DNA from: a virus | DNA: 50,369 bases | Direction: 5' to 3' (one strand) | Virus record (IMG/VR): IMGVR_UViG_3300031669_005085 | Location: 1 to 50,369 of that record | In this document: one piece after another, positions 20,464 through 29,309 of the stretch | Position numbering within the stretch: the stretch's first letter is position 1 | How the letters are laid out: every line of letters starts with the position of its first letter | The notes under the pieces: generated by a model | Seen by the model: the letters and a program-made list of their open reading frames with translations, nothing else | The model's database searches: none | What the model was told of the DNA's origin: nothing | Made by a program: the position numbers and the translations under genes

Positions 20464-21870
20464 TTATTTTATTTCAAAAATGGTTAAATCGTATTTTAAT
20501 TTAGAGTAATCGGTAATATTACCATCAGAGTTCTTATAAGTTAATAAATTTCCTCTTTCATCATAGGTATACTCTTCAGTCCTACCACCTGAATTCTTAG
20601 CAGTTAACTTATTTCCTCTTTCATCATAGGTATACTCAACAGAATAACCATTTGAATTCTTATAAGTTAACTCATTCCCTCTTTCATCATAGGTATATTC
20701 TTCTGAATAACCTGTTGAATTCTTATAAGTTAACTCATTCCCTTTTTCATCATAGGTATACTCTTTAGTATAACCATTAGAATCCTTAACAGTTTGTATA
20801 TTTCCTCTTTCATCATAGGTATACTCTTCAGTTTTACCTTTTGAATTCTTAAAAGTTAATACCTTTCCTTTTTCATCATAGGTTCTCTCTTCAGCATTAC
20901 CATCTGAATTCTTATATGTTAACTTATTTCCTCTTTCATCATAGGTATACTCTTCTGAATAACCTTTTGAATCCTTATAAGTTAATGCATTTCCTTTTTC
21001 ATCATAGGTATGCTCATACCAATAACCATCTGAATTCTTATATGTTAACTTATTTCCTCTTTCATCATAGGTATACTCTTCTGAATAACCTTTTGAATCC
21101 TTATAAGTTAATGCATTTCCTTTTTCATCATAGGTATGCTCATACCAATAACCATCAGAATTCTTATAAGTTAACCTATTTCCTTTTTCATCATAGGTTC
21201 TCTCTTCAGCATTACCATCAGAATTCTTATAAGTTAACTTATTTCCTTTTTCATCATAGGTATACTCTTCAGTATTACCATTTGAATTCTTATAAGTTAA
21301 TGCATTTCCTCTTTCATCATAGGTATACTCTTCTGAATAACCTTTTGAATCCTTATAAGTTAACTTATTCCCTCTTTCATCATAGGTATACTCATATGTA
21401 TAACCACTTGAATTCTTAAAAGTTAACATATTTCCTCTTTCATCATAGGTATACTCATACGAATAACCATCAGAATTCTTGAAAGTTAATACCTTTCCTC
21501 TTTCATCATAGGTATACTCAACAGTATTACCATTTGAATCCTTAAATGTTAACATATTTCCATTTTCATCATAGGTATACTCATATGTATAACCACTTGA
21601 ATTCTTAAAAGTTAACATATTTCCTCTTTCATCATAGGTTCTCTCTTCAGTATAACCTTTAGAATCTTTATAAGTTAACTTATTAACAGGTAATTTACCT
21701 TTTAATTTATTAACTAACCAATTAATATGATTAAATAGTGATTCATCACCAGTAATAATTTCAATTGGTTTTTCAATATCAACAGAATGAAGTTCAGGTG
21801 TATTATTAAACTTAGCGATAGCTACATCACAAGCCTTAATTGCCAGAAGATAATCAGTTGTTATTTTCAT
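20464..21870 (-). CDS. YD-repeat (Rhs-like) protein, long form, 468 aa
   Basis: The same 65-residue N-terminal cap as 18831-19481, then eighteen consecutive 21-residue repeats (consensus TYKNSDGYSEEYTYDERGNKL with variation at positions 4-12), then the cap KYDLTIFEIK. Repeats differ little and several are identical, e.g. the alternating GYWYEH and GYSEEY pairs, which points to recent expansion by slippage or recombination. No toxin, protease or signal peptide. Presumably an elongated solenoid or shell; role unknown. Confidence 0.88.
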   Translation of the reverse strand: MKITTDYLLAIKACDVAIAKFNNTPELHSVDIEKPIEIITGDESLFNHINWLVNKLKGKLPVNKLTYKDSKGYTEERTYDERGNMLTFKNSSGYTYEYTYDENGNMLTFKDSNGNTVEYTYDERGKVLTFKNSDGYSYEYTYDERGNMLTFKNSSGYTYEYTYDERGNKLTYKDSKGYSEEYTYDERGNALTYKNSNGNTEEYTYDEKGNKLTYKNSDGNAEERTYDEKGNRLTYKNSDGYWYEHTYDEKGNALTYKDSKGYSEEYTYDERGNKLTYKNSDGYWYEHTYDEKGNALTYKDSKGYSEEYTYDERGNKLTYKNSDGNAEERTYDEKGKVLTFKNSKGKTEEYTYDERGNIQTVKDSNGYTKEYTYDEKGNELTYKNSTGYSEEYTYDERGNELTYKNSNGYSVEYTYDERGNKLTAKNSGGRTEEYTYDERGNLLTYKNSDGNITDYSKLKYDLTIFEIK

Positions 21871-21899
21871 TGTTTTTATGATTTTTTAGTTAATACTAG

Positions 21900-21928
21900 T
21901 TATACGAAAATGATTGTAATTTGTTATG
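21900..21928 (-). promoter_or_regulatory. Shared phage promoter element
   Basis: On the - strand CATAAC, 16 bases, CGTATAA; 30 bases before the start at 21870. The spacer is the same as at 19512. Confidence 0.75.
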
Positions 21929-21941
21929 GCATTTCTACAAT

Positions 21942-22883
21942 TTATTCTTGTGCTTGAAGTTGGTTTAAGAAAATATTTATTACTTCTTGAAATCTTGAAT
22001 CGATTTCAATTCTCATGCTTGCAATTTCCTTAATCTTTGCTTGACGAATTTTTTCAAATTCTGCTTTTGCCGTATTAATTGATTCATTTATTTTCTTAAT
22101 TTCAGTTTCATAAGCAATCTGCATATTATTATTTTCTTTTTCTGCAATAATCTGTGCATCAGCATTCTGTTTTGCAATTTCGGCATTACGTTCAGTGACA
22201 AGATTTTTTACCTTTGCTTTAAAGTAGTTTACTTTCTGTTCATGAACACGATGAATGGCAGCAAGTTCTTCATGAATTCCCAATAATTCCTCAGACGTGT
22301 GATGCACAGTTATAATAACAGGTGATTTAGTACCATCGCCCTTAACTACTTGCCATTCAATGGCAGGGATACTATTAATTTCATTACGAAGTCCAGCAAG
22401 AATTGATTTTTCATGAATAAATTGACCAATATGTGAAGCATATGCTTCTGCTTCCAAATATTCATTGAATTCATTAGCACTTAATTGCTCCCAACCATAA
22501 TCCTCAGTTACTTCAGGCAAACGTTTAGGCACAATAAATGCTGGTGTTTTGGGCATAGTAGATTTCAATTCATCAGGAATTTGATATGCCTCATTTTTGG
22601 TTATATTCAACATCCTTTCCTTCGCCTTCATATTTTCCATTAAAAATGCTTGACAAGCATGTAGTTTTGCTTTTTCATTAAGCAAATCAACAATGTTTGT
22701 AGGAATTTTGATACCTCTAACTGTTTCATACGAAATTCCATCAACAGTTATGAATTTACTGTAATTATTAACAGCAATTAATTGTTTAGCGATTTCGCTT
22801 GCTCTTTGATTACAAAGATTTGAAATTGATTGTGCCTGTGAAAGGCTTAGACCCTTATTTGGTGTCAATGAATTCTTTTTCAT
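21942..22883 (-). CDS. Hypothetical coiled-coil phage protein, 313 aa
   Basis: The N-terminal domain (residues 10-110) is helical with 'LSLSQAQSISNLCNQRASEIAKQL'. A central region (115-215) has mixed structure, and residues 215-305 form a long coiled coil (KAKVKNLVTERNAEIAKQNADAQ...). Nothing catalytic is visible. Relatives that I know of in Bacteroidota phages are annotated as hypothetical. Probably a structural or scaffolding-type cytosolic protein. Confidence 0.72.
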   Translation of the reverse strand: MKKNSLTPNKGLSLSQAQSISNLCNQRASEIAKQLIAVNNYSKFITVDGISYETVRGIKIPTNIVDLLNEKAKLHACQAFLMENMKAKERMLNITKNEAYQIPDELKSTMPKTPAFIVPKRLPEVTEDYGWEQLSANEFNEYLEAEAYASHIGQFIHEKSILAGLRNEINSIPAIEWQVVKGDGTKSPVIITVHHTSEELLGIHEELAAIHRVHEQKVNYFKAKVKNLVTERNAEIAKQNADAQIIAEKENNNMQIAYETEIKKINESINTAKAEFEKIRQAKIKEIASMRIEIDSRFQEVINIFLNQLQAQE

Positions 22884-22954
22884 ATATTTCAGTTTTAGTT
22901 TTTCTTAATTGTGACTGCAAAGATAGTATAATTTCTTAAATCTATGGCATATTT

Positions 22955-23287
22955 TTATTTTGCTACAAAATAATAGTTAAATTTTCCCTCCACACCAAAT
23001 TTTTCAAATACCTGTTGCTGAACAATCAGTTCATCAATTTTATTTAAATTGGGTATAATGAATGGTTTGTCAGTACCAAAACTATCACTCTCTACTAAAA
23101 TTTTACCAAGAATAATAAACTTGCCATCTCTACCATAAAATATTCCAAAAATATCATTTTGTTGCCCATACATTTCAATCAATTCTTTCATATATGGAAC
23201 AACAATTCCATAGATAATATATTGTCTTTTATCTATATTCCAGTCACTATCACTATTTTCATCCCAATTACTTCCAAAAAATGACAT
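22955..23287 (-). CDS. Hypothetical protein, 110 aa
   Basis: Acidic start (MSFFGSNWDENSDSDWNIDKRQ) then alternating beta/alpha (YIIYGIVVPYMKELIEMYGQQNDIFGIFYGRDGKFIILGKIL). Three bases separate it from the DUF3307 gene, suggesting joint translation. No family known. Confidence 0.68.
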   Translation of the reverse strand: MSFFGSNWDENSDSDWNIDKRQYIIYGIVVPYMKELIEMYGQQNDIFGIFYGRDGKFIILGKILVESDSFGTDKPFIIPNLNKIDELIVQQQVFEKFGVEGKFNYYFVAK

Positions 23288-23290
23288 ATG

Positions 23291-23698
23291 TTAATATATA
23301 ATTTGGTATACTAAATACATTATTATTAAATGCAAACTGTTATCTGTAATGGTATAGACTAATGAAGCAAATCCACCTTCAAGCATATCATAACGATTAA
23401 GAACAACATTTTGTTTGTCTTTAAGTAGATAGTCCTTCATTCCACTACCTTTAATATAGTGCATATATTTTTCTGCAAGACCAAATTTATCGATTGGAAA
23501 GTGTGATAGAAATACAACAATAATCCAAATCATATCAAAATTTTGCATAAACATGCATATTGAAAATGTATAAATTATACAATGAACAAAAGCAGCAAGC
23601 CAACCAATCCAACTATTCTTAGATTTATTAAGTGCCATCCATTGATTTTGGAGCAAGTAGTCACCGAGTAGGTGACCAAGTAATAGTTTTTCAAACAT
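23291..23698 (-). CDS. DUF3307 membrane protein
   Basis: 135 aa. Starts MFEKLLLGHLLGDYLLQNQWMALNKS, the DUF3307 signature (LLLGHLLGDFxLQ..WMAxxK), with hydrophobic segments at about residues 34-52, 55-70 and 115-133. These integral membrane proteins occur in bacteria and phages without a known biochemical role. The start directly follows TnpB DNA, so its promoter may have been changed by that insertion. Confidence 0.85.
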   Translation of the reverse strand: MFEKLLLGHLLGDYLLQNQWMALNKSKNSWIGWLAAFVHCIIYTFSICMFMQNFDMIWIIVVFLSHFPIDKFGLAEKYMHYIKGSGMKDYLLKDKQNVVLNRYDMLEGGFASLVYTITDNSLHLIIMYLVYQIIY

Positions 23699-23730
23699 TG
23701 CAATAGTTAATTAGTTGTAGATTTATACCG

Positions 23731-24867
23731 TTAAAATAAATCTGCACAAACTTGCACATCCTTTATTTCCTTGTAACGAGCACCGTATTGTCCCGTGAGA
23801 AATCGATTCAAAATATTCTTACCTGCATTTATATCTGCATTGTCTTTGTGACCACAACTGAGACACAAGAACACTTCTCCTAATCGATTTCCCCTATCAG
23901 AATGACCACATGCTGGACAGGTAGTACTGGTATAATAAGGTGCTACGCTGCGAAAACTAACACGGTTAATTTCGCATTGTGCTTCTAACCTTTTCAACCA
24001 ATACTTCCAATTCCAAGTTCCGATAGAACGCCTGATACTTTTAGCCAACAGGCGTTTGGCTTTACTCTTAAATCCCATCTTCTTTAGTTGCTCCACAACA
24101 ATCAAATCTGGGTTTTCTTTTACTAATATTTCTTTTGCTGTTTCATCAATCCTTTGTTTCAATGCTCTCTTAGCAACATAATAACCTTTAGACTTCTGCT
24201 TACATCTTTTAATTCTCTCAATACAACCTTTGATGTCCTTACCGTATTGATTGCCGTTGTTTAATGATGCAAGAGCATTGATGCCTGTGTCAATACCAAT
24301 ACACTTCAGACCTTCTTTCTTAGGTTGTGTTATAATCTCAAAACTGAACTGAACATAGTTCTTAGTAATGATATACGAATTCAACCTCTTACCGAGATTA
24401 TTGTATTTGTTGAAATGCTTATGGTATTTAATAGGTAAGTCCATTATCATCTTATTACCAACTGAGGCTATGTGTAACCAAGCATCAAATAACCTGCTGT
24501 CTTCGGTTTTATAACCATTGTTTTTAGTTGATACTAAGTCAGCAATGGTACAACTAACATACATTCTATTACCTTTGTGAACTGGCTTAACTGCTTTCTC
24601 TTTCCACCTTTGCTTCGAAGCATTAATCATATCGATGGCTTCTCTTGCTGCAACCTTGCGTAATCGTGCCGATAACCAACTTTCTTGCGGTAAATCTACA
24701 ATAGGTTTAAGGAGTTCTCCTTTTGTTGCTTTCTCAGGATTCAACCAGAAATAGTCAATGAAGATATTAACCACCTTTGAGTATTCACTCAAGATAGTTA
24801 ATAAATCATTTCGCTTCTTTGTTGTTGCGAATTTCAAACTACATTTGGTTGAACGGATTAGTTTCAT
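23731..24867 (-). CDS. tnpB: TnpB-type RNA-guided nuclease, second copy
   Basis: From ATG 24867, 378 aa; a longer frame reaching 25047 only overlaps the upstream gene. RuvC residues: GIDTGI (Asp193), LIVVEQLK (Glu259), zinc ribbon CPAC...CLSC (Cys317, 320, 335, 338) and NADINAGKN (Asp345). All active-site residues are intact. It is distantly related to the TnpB at 6586. No TnpA of the tyrosine (Y1) type is nearby. It is either a stand-alone insertion or the last gene of a five-gene unit starting at 28520. G+C is visibly higher than its neighbours. Confidence 0.9.
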   Translation of the reverse strand: MKLIRSTKCSLKFATTKKRNDLLTILSEYSKVVNIFIDYFWLNPEKATKGELLKPIVDLPQESWLSARLRKVAAREAIDMINASKQRWKEKAVKPVHKGNRMYVSCTIADLVSTKNNGYKTEDSRLFDAWLHIASVGNKMIMDLPIKYHKHFNKYNNLGKRLNSYIITKNYVQFSFEIITQPKKEGLKCIGIDTGINALASLNNGNQYGKDIKGCIERIKRCKQKSKGYYVAKRALKQRIDETAKEILVKENPDLIVVEQLKKMGFKSKAKRLLAKSIRRSIGTWNWKYWLKRLEAQCEINRVSFRSVAPYYTSTTCPACGHSDRGNRLGEVFLCLSCGHKDNADINAGKNILNRFLTGQYGARYKEIKDVQVCADLF

Positions 24868-24886
24868 TATTGTTAGTGATTTCTTA

Positions 24887-25330
24887 TTAAAATCCCGAAA
24901 ATTTAGAAATTTTTGAGGTGTCGATAAGAATTTTCTCAAACGATTCCTGTGACCAAAATTTTGGATGCATATAACCATGTACTGTACTATTCCTATTATC
25001 ACCCTCATCAAATCTTGACGAACTTTTAAAGTATTTTTTGATTTCATTTAAACACTTTAAATATTCTTCATTATCTTGATTTTCACTAATTGCTAAATTA
25101 ATTAATTTTATTCCTACTCTTTTTCTTTCACCATCTAATTGACAGCCATATTCCGATGTTGTACTTCTAATTATTTCTTCTAATAGTGAATATATAAATG
25201 GAGTTAGAATGGAATATGAATTAGGAAATTGTTTATAAATCTTTTTTGTTAATTCAATATCAGGACACCAATTCCAAAAATGGGAGTGTTCATAAATAGT
25301 ATTAAATGCTTCTTCCAATTCTTTTTTCAT
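24887..25330 (-). CDS. HEPN-like protein, possible RNase, 147 aa
   Basis: All-helical protein. Near the end RNSTVHGY gives the HEPN motif RxxxxH (Arg113, His118) with Asn after the Arg, the hallmark of HEPN ribonucleases in defence and toxin systems. The context (RNSTVHGYMHPKFWSQESFEKI) is typical of standalone HEPN proteins. It lies between a helicase gene (29-base gap) and tnpB (19-base gap). It is extremely AT-rich, unlike either neighbour. Confidence 0.65.
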   Translation of the reverse strand: MKKELEEAFNTIYEHSHFWNWCPDIELTKKIYKQFPNSYSILTPFIYSLLEEIIRSTTSEYGCQLDGERKRVGIKLINLAISENQDNEEYLKCLNEIKKYFKSSSRFDEGDNRNSTVHGYMHPKFWSQESFEKILIDTSKISKFSGF

Positions 25331-25359
25331 AAAAACTTTTTATTATTTAATCTAATAAT

Positions 25360-27675
25360 TTATTTCATGTGTTGAACACATTCATCAAACCACCCATTTC
25401 TTTTTGCTGCTGCATAGGCACTATGAGCATTTTTTAACCAATCAGCAGTTGTTTCGTATTTTAATGAGCAATCAAAGCATAACTCTTTTGTCCATATAAA
25501 TTTTCTTTTCATATGTGTTGTGGCATCTTTAAACCAACCATTTCTATACGCAGCATTAAACGATGCTCCATCATTTTTTTGCCATTGAGAAGATGTATTG
25601 TATTTTAATGCACATTCAAAAACCTTTTCTTTTGTCCAATAGCCATCAGGATTTGATTTTAATGGTTTTGTCATGTGTGAAGTACATTCATCCAACCAAT
25701 TATTTTGACGAGCAATATCATACGCCCAATTTTCATTCTTTTTCCAATCATTTCTTTTATCATATCTTAATGCGCTTTCAAAAACTCTTTCTTTTGTCCA
25801 ATATCCATTTGGTTTGTGTTGCGGTTTTTCATCCATATGTGAAGTACATTCATCCAACCAATTATTTTTTCTGGCAATATTATATGCTCCGCCATCATAT
25901 TTCGCCCATTCACTTCTTTTATTAAATTTTAACGCACTTTCAAAAACCTTTTCTTTTGTCCAAGAATTCATTATTGTTTCCATATGAGCATAACATTCAT
26001 CTAACCACCCATTAATATATGATGCGCCATATGCACCACGTTCATTATCCTGAAATTCTTTTCTTGTTTGATAATTTTGAGCGGTTTCAATACATTTTTC
26101 TTTCGTCCATTTTCCTTTAGTAATTATCATATGTTTGGTACATTCTTCAATCCATCCATTTTTCTTTGCAACATTATACGCTCCCATATTACTTACAATC
26201 CAACGCCCAATTTTATTATATTGTAGTGCATTTTCAATACACTTTTCTTTTGTCCAATAACCATTTGGCATTTGTTTCATAAATTCGGCTCTTACATCCC
26301 TTATTGTTGTGTATGTATATATATGGAGTAGAGCATCCTTTTTATGATAAAGGTCTTTAAAAAACTCAAACACATGTAGACCTTCAAAATCAATTGGTTT
26401 TAATGTCTTCGGTCTTGGTTTACTTCCACCATTATTATTTGGCTCGTGATGCTCCCTTTTGGTTTTTATAACGGGAATAATCATATCTGAAAAATTCTTA
26501 CCATTGAATTTAGTGAAGAAGGTTTCATCTGCAAGTGAAAGTACTGCGGTCATTATGTATTTGTAGTAATCGCTATGGATGTTCGGGGCAACCTTAAAGA
26601 ACAATTTTTTGTGACCTTCAGGATGCTTGCGGATGACACGACATAATAATTGGTATATCCTGTCAACATTTTGTGATGTAGTCATATCCACGACATTCAC
26701 AAGTTCAGGGTAGTTAAAGCCAAGTATACCACGACCTACAACAATAAGAATAAGACAGTCTGATTCGTTTTTAAATCTCTCAATCTCTTTACTATCGTAG
26801 TCAATATCAGATATACTGAGAGCCGATGTCACACCAATTTTATCGAAATACGATTTAACCTGCATCGCTTGATGTTGACTACGGCAAGCAATCATAGTCT
26901 TCTGTAATTTCTTCAAGGTCGGTAGCCATTCAGGAAGTAAATTCTGATATGGGTTATCTTTTATGCTCTTGAGTCTATCAACAATCTTACTTATAAGGTC
27001 ATCAAGAGTTTTTTTAGTTTCAGATTCTTTTATATAAACACCTGTTTTAAGTTCGTCATCCCTATTAAAATCCGTCATCGGGTCAATGGTATATGAAGAT
27101 GTTGCTATTTCAACAAACAAGTCAGAAATCATACCTTCATCGAAAATTGTGTTGAGTGTAATGGGAATGATTTTAAAACCTTTTCTAATGAACGGTGATG
27201 GCGTACCAGTTAATAACAGTTGTTTCTTCGGTTTGGCTTGTTTGATGATTTCCTTCATCATCTTCTCAGCGAAGTAAAATTGATGTGCTTCATCGACTAT
27301 GAGAAGGTCAATTTTATCGAGAACATTTCCTGCGAGAGTCTGAGGAAGACAGATATTAACATCTGCGGTGACATCATACTGAGTGAATTTCTCAACAAGG
27401 TTGTAAGTGAAATTTGGTTTAGTTTCTTTAAGAACATCATGAAATTGTGTACGGAGAATTGTTGTACCGTGAGCCAGCACCATTATCTTACTATTGGGAT
27501 TCTGATGAAGCCACTCTTCCATCATGTAAATTGTCATCAGAGTTTTCCCTGCTGACGGACAAGCAGCGAGGACTGTTATCTCACGCTGTTCAAGACTTTC
27601 TTGTACTTTAGTAATTGCGGTATCTTGGTATGTTAATACTCTCAGATTTCTACTTTCAAACCACTGGTTGTTCAT
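25360..27675 (-). CDS. Superfamily 2 helicase with six C-terminal W-T-K-E repeats
   Basis: 771 aa. Helicase core about residues 10-400: LRVLTYQ (Q-like motif), CPSAGKT (Walker A, 39-45), VDEAH (127-131), TGTPSP, and QLLCRVIRKH (motif VI). This resembles phage UvsW/D10-type DNA-RNA remodelling helicases. From about residue 485 come six 45-residue repeats, (G/N)xWTKE(K/R)...A..Y..R..W......AY..A..NGWL(D/E)ECT.HM. Such repeats occur at the ends of phage helicases and homing endonucleases and probably bind nucleic acid. Start overlaps the tnpA stop by 20 bases (translational coupling). Confidence 0.88.
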   Translation of the reverse strand: MNNQWFESRNLRVLTYQDTAITKVQESLEQREITVLAACPSAGKTLMTIYMMEEWLHQNPNSKIMVLAHGTTILRTQFHDVLKETKPNFTYNLVEKFTQYDVTADVNICLPQTLAGNVLDKIDLLIVDEAHQFYFAEKMMKEIIKQAKPKKQLLLTGTPSPFIRKGFKIIPITLNTIFDEGMISDLFVEIATSSYTIDPMTDFNRDDELKTGVYIKESETKKTLDDLISKIVDRLKSIKDNPYQNLLPEWLPTLKKLQKTMIACRSQHQAMQVKSYFDKIGVTSALSISDIDYDSKEIERFKNESDCLILIVVGRGILGFNYPELVNVVDMTTSQNVDRIYQLLCRVIRKHPEGHKKLFFKVAPNIHSDYYKYIMTAVLSLADETFFTKFNGKNFSDMIIPVIKTKREHHEPNNNGGSKPRPKTLKPIDFEGLHVFEFFKDLYHKKDALLHIYTYTTIRDVRAEFMKQMPNGYWTKEKCIENALQYNKIGRWIVSNMGAYNVAKKNGWIEECTKHMIITKGKWTKEKCIETAQNYQTRKEFQDNERGAYGASYINGWLDECYAHMETIMNSWTKEKVFESALKFNKRSEWAKYDGGAYNIARKNNWLDECTSHMDEKPQHKPNGYWTKERVFESALRYDKRNDWKKNENWAYDIARQNNWLDECTSHMTKPLKSNPDGYWTKEKVFECALKYNTSSQWQKNDGASFNAAYRNGWFKDATTHMKRKFIWTKELCFDCSLKYETTADWLKNAHSAYAAAKRNGWFDECVQHMK

Positions 27676-28324
27676 CTTTTTCTTTTAATTGTTGTAATTT
27701 CAATTTTTCTTCTTTCAGTTCCTTTTTACGCTTCACACTACGCTTCCCGTAAAGTTTTCCAGAGAAGGAAGCCATTAACATCATAATATCGTTCACAAAT
27801 TCTTCCTCATTGGATATATTGTTGTTATCCACACATTCCAGTTCAACATCATAACTGTTAAAGAAAGTCTTTATCAGGTTATATTGAAATCTGGTAAGAC
27901 GGTCTTTGTTTTCGATTACAATTTTACTAATTTTTTTCTTAATAACCAAATCCACGAGTTTAACAAATCCAGTTCGGGTGTCCGAAAGTCCAGACCCGAC
28001 ATCTTTAATGATGTGTTCCACGCTATATTTTTTCTTCGCACAATATTCAGAAATCCTCTGTGATTGTCTGTCCAAATCTCCTTTAGTTTTCTGTTCATGT
28101 GAACTGACACGACTGTATGTGGCGACGCCTGTTATTACTACTTCAACATTGTGTTCACCCATATAGTTGTTAATGTCTTCTTCACGGTATTTACGGTGTC
28201 CACCAACGGTTTTAACAGATATGAGTTTACCTTCGTTATCCCATATCCTTAATGTTTTCTTGGTGACACCAAGAGTCAGAGATACTTGTTGTATGGATAA
28301 TAACTTATTCATTTGACTGTTCAA
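27656..28324 (-). CDS. tnpA: IS607-family serine recombinase TnpA, second copy
   Basis: 222 aa. MerR-like HTH (LLSIQQVSLTLGVTKKTLRIWDNEG...GGHRKYREE), catalytic domain with YSRVSS, GDLDRQ, KDVGSG and ENKDRLTR, and Lys-rich tail. All active-site features are present. Related to but distinct from the copy at 7849 and clearly richer in G+C, so a separate arrival. In place of tnpB, its downstream overlapping partner is a helicase. Confidence 0.92.
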   Translation of the reverse strand: MNSQMNKLLSIQQVSLTLGVTKKTLRIWDNEGKLISVKTVGGHRKYREEDINNYMGEHNVEVVITGVATYSRVSSHEQKTKGDLDRQSQRISEYCAKKKYSVEHIIKDVGSGLSDTRTGFVKLVDLVIKKKISKIVIENKDRLTRFQYNLIKTFFNSYDVELECVDNNNISNEEEFVNDIMMLMASFSGKLYGKRSVKRKKELKEEKLKLQQLKEKDEQPVV

Positions 28325-28520
28325 GTATCTTTAGCATCAGTTCTTTTGACGAATCCAGAATCTTCTGAAATTCTTCAACGCAGATATCTTCATCAACATC
28401 CAATTCGAAAGGTATTGGATATACATCGCCATTATCAAGTTCGAACTCGTGTTTATCAACACGGACAACTTTCAACGATTGGTTCTTCAAATTTTCCATA
28501 ATTTTGTCAATCTTTTTCAT
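28305..28520 (-). CDS. IS607 accessory protein, second copy, 71 aa
   Basis: Homologue of 8480-8692 (shared VVRV.K.E.ELDNGD.YP.PFELD...VEEFQ.ILDSSK). It overlaps tnpA by 20 bases exactly as in the other element. Acidic, no known family; role in transposition inferred from linkage. Confidence 0.75.
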   Translation of the reverse strand: MKKIDKIMENLKNQSLKVVRVDKHEFELDNGDVYPIPFELDVDEDICVEEFQKILDSSKELMLKILEQSNE

Positions 28521-28559
28521 ATAAATAGTATATTTTTTGTAAAAGTACGAAAAATTTTG

Positions 28560-28763
28560 TTAATTATTATTAATTTTTGTATAATTTTGTGAAATATTAT
28601 CGTAGCAGTTGATTAACCCATTAACAATTTTACCGAAAAATTCACCAATCATTTCTGGATGTAGAAATGGTGCTACAATTCCTACAATTATTGCAATGAT
28701 CATTAGAATATTAACAATAATAATAATCTTAACACCAAGCCTAATTCCAATATGTCTCATCAT
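28560..28763 (-). CDS. Single-pass membrane protein, 67 aa
   Basis: Residues 12-34 form one hydrophobic helix (IIIIVNILMIIAIIVGIVAPFL), with an amphipathic C-terminal half ending KINNN. The shared promoter lies 13 bases upstream. The IS607-type genes begin 40 bases after its stop, so the transposon entered just behind it or trimmed its end. Confidence 0.65.
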   Translation of the reverse strand: MMRHIGIRLGVKIIIIVNILMIIAIIVGIVAPFLHPEMIGEFFGKIVNGLINCYDNISQNYTKINNN

Positions 28764-28775
28764 ATTTTTTATTTA

Positions 28776-28804
28776 TTATACGAATATAATTGAATTATGT
28801 TACA
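28776..28804 (-). promoter_or_regulatory. Shared phage promoter element
   Basis: On the - strand TGTAAC, 16 bases, CGTATAA; 13 bases before the start at 28763. Confidence 0.85.
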
Positions 28805-28820
28805 AAAAAATTGTAATGTG

Positions 28821-29306
28821 TTAACTATTATAGTCAATTTCATTACATTGTTTTTTATAAAATATTGTTGCTTCATCTAAATTGGCAGCGTAAATTACCT
28901 CATTATAATCTTCACCACTAGCTAATATTACAATTCCTCTTTTTAATCCTTTGAGTGTTTGCTTAAGTGTTATAAAATTATTTGTTGTGTGATATTTACC
29001 CAGAAAAACAGTTATTGTATTCACTGGCTTACCAATTTCAATTATTGGCATTTTTTTATTTCTAGGCAATAACATTTTGTAGGGAGGATTTACAATATCA
29101 TTATCAATATCATAAATAAATTGTTGTTCAAGAACAAATCTAACTTTATTTAGTGGAACATGATTTTCGTTTAGAATTTTTCTACAGTTTTTAATAAGAA
29201 CCTTTTGGTTATTAGTCAACTTATTATCATTATAAATAACTGTTTCAAAACCAAAAGGTTCTTTAGTAAAAATAAAAAACGGAAATCTTTTAACCAACGA
29301 AATCAT
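28821..29306 (-). CDS. Hypothetical protein, 161 aa
   Basis: Basic alpha/beta protein (RFPFFIFTKEPFGFETVIYNDNKLTNNQKVLIKNCRKILN...). A C-terminal segment IVILASGEDYNEVIYAANLDEATIFYKK looks like a nucleotide- or partner-binding alpha/beta unit, but no motif is decisive. Three bases separate it from the kinase-like gene upstream. Confidence 0.68.
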   Translation of the reverse strand: MISLVKRFPFFIFTKEPFGFETVIYNDNKLTNNQKVLIKNCRKILNENHVPLNKVRFVLEQQFIYDIDNDIVNPPYKMLLPRNKKMPIIEIGKPVNTITVFLGKYHTTNNFITLKQTLKGLKRGIVILASGEDYNEVIYAANLDEATIFYKKQCNEIDYNS

Positions 29307-29309
29307 ATA

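Noticed and set aside
20916-21419. Long open frame on the + strand across the YD-repeat gene
   Set aside because: It is the antisense shadow of the repeat: a Leu/Phe/His-rich periodic peptide with no independent coding signal.
20524-21690. Regular 63-bp repeats that look like a CRISPR array or tandem satellite
   Set aside because: The repeats stay in one reading frame and encode the 21-residue YD repeats; there are no unique spacers and no cas genes.
23731-25047. A 438-aa version of the second TnpB
   Set aside because: The extra 60 N-terminal residues run through the end of the HEPN-like gene in another frame and do not resemble TnpB; ATG 24867 gives the normal start.
28609-28824. + strand open frame of 71 residues
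   Set aside because: Antisense of the small membrane protein at 28560-28763, which has the conserved promoter in front of it.
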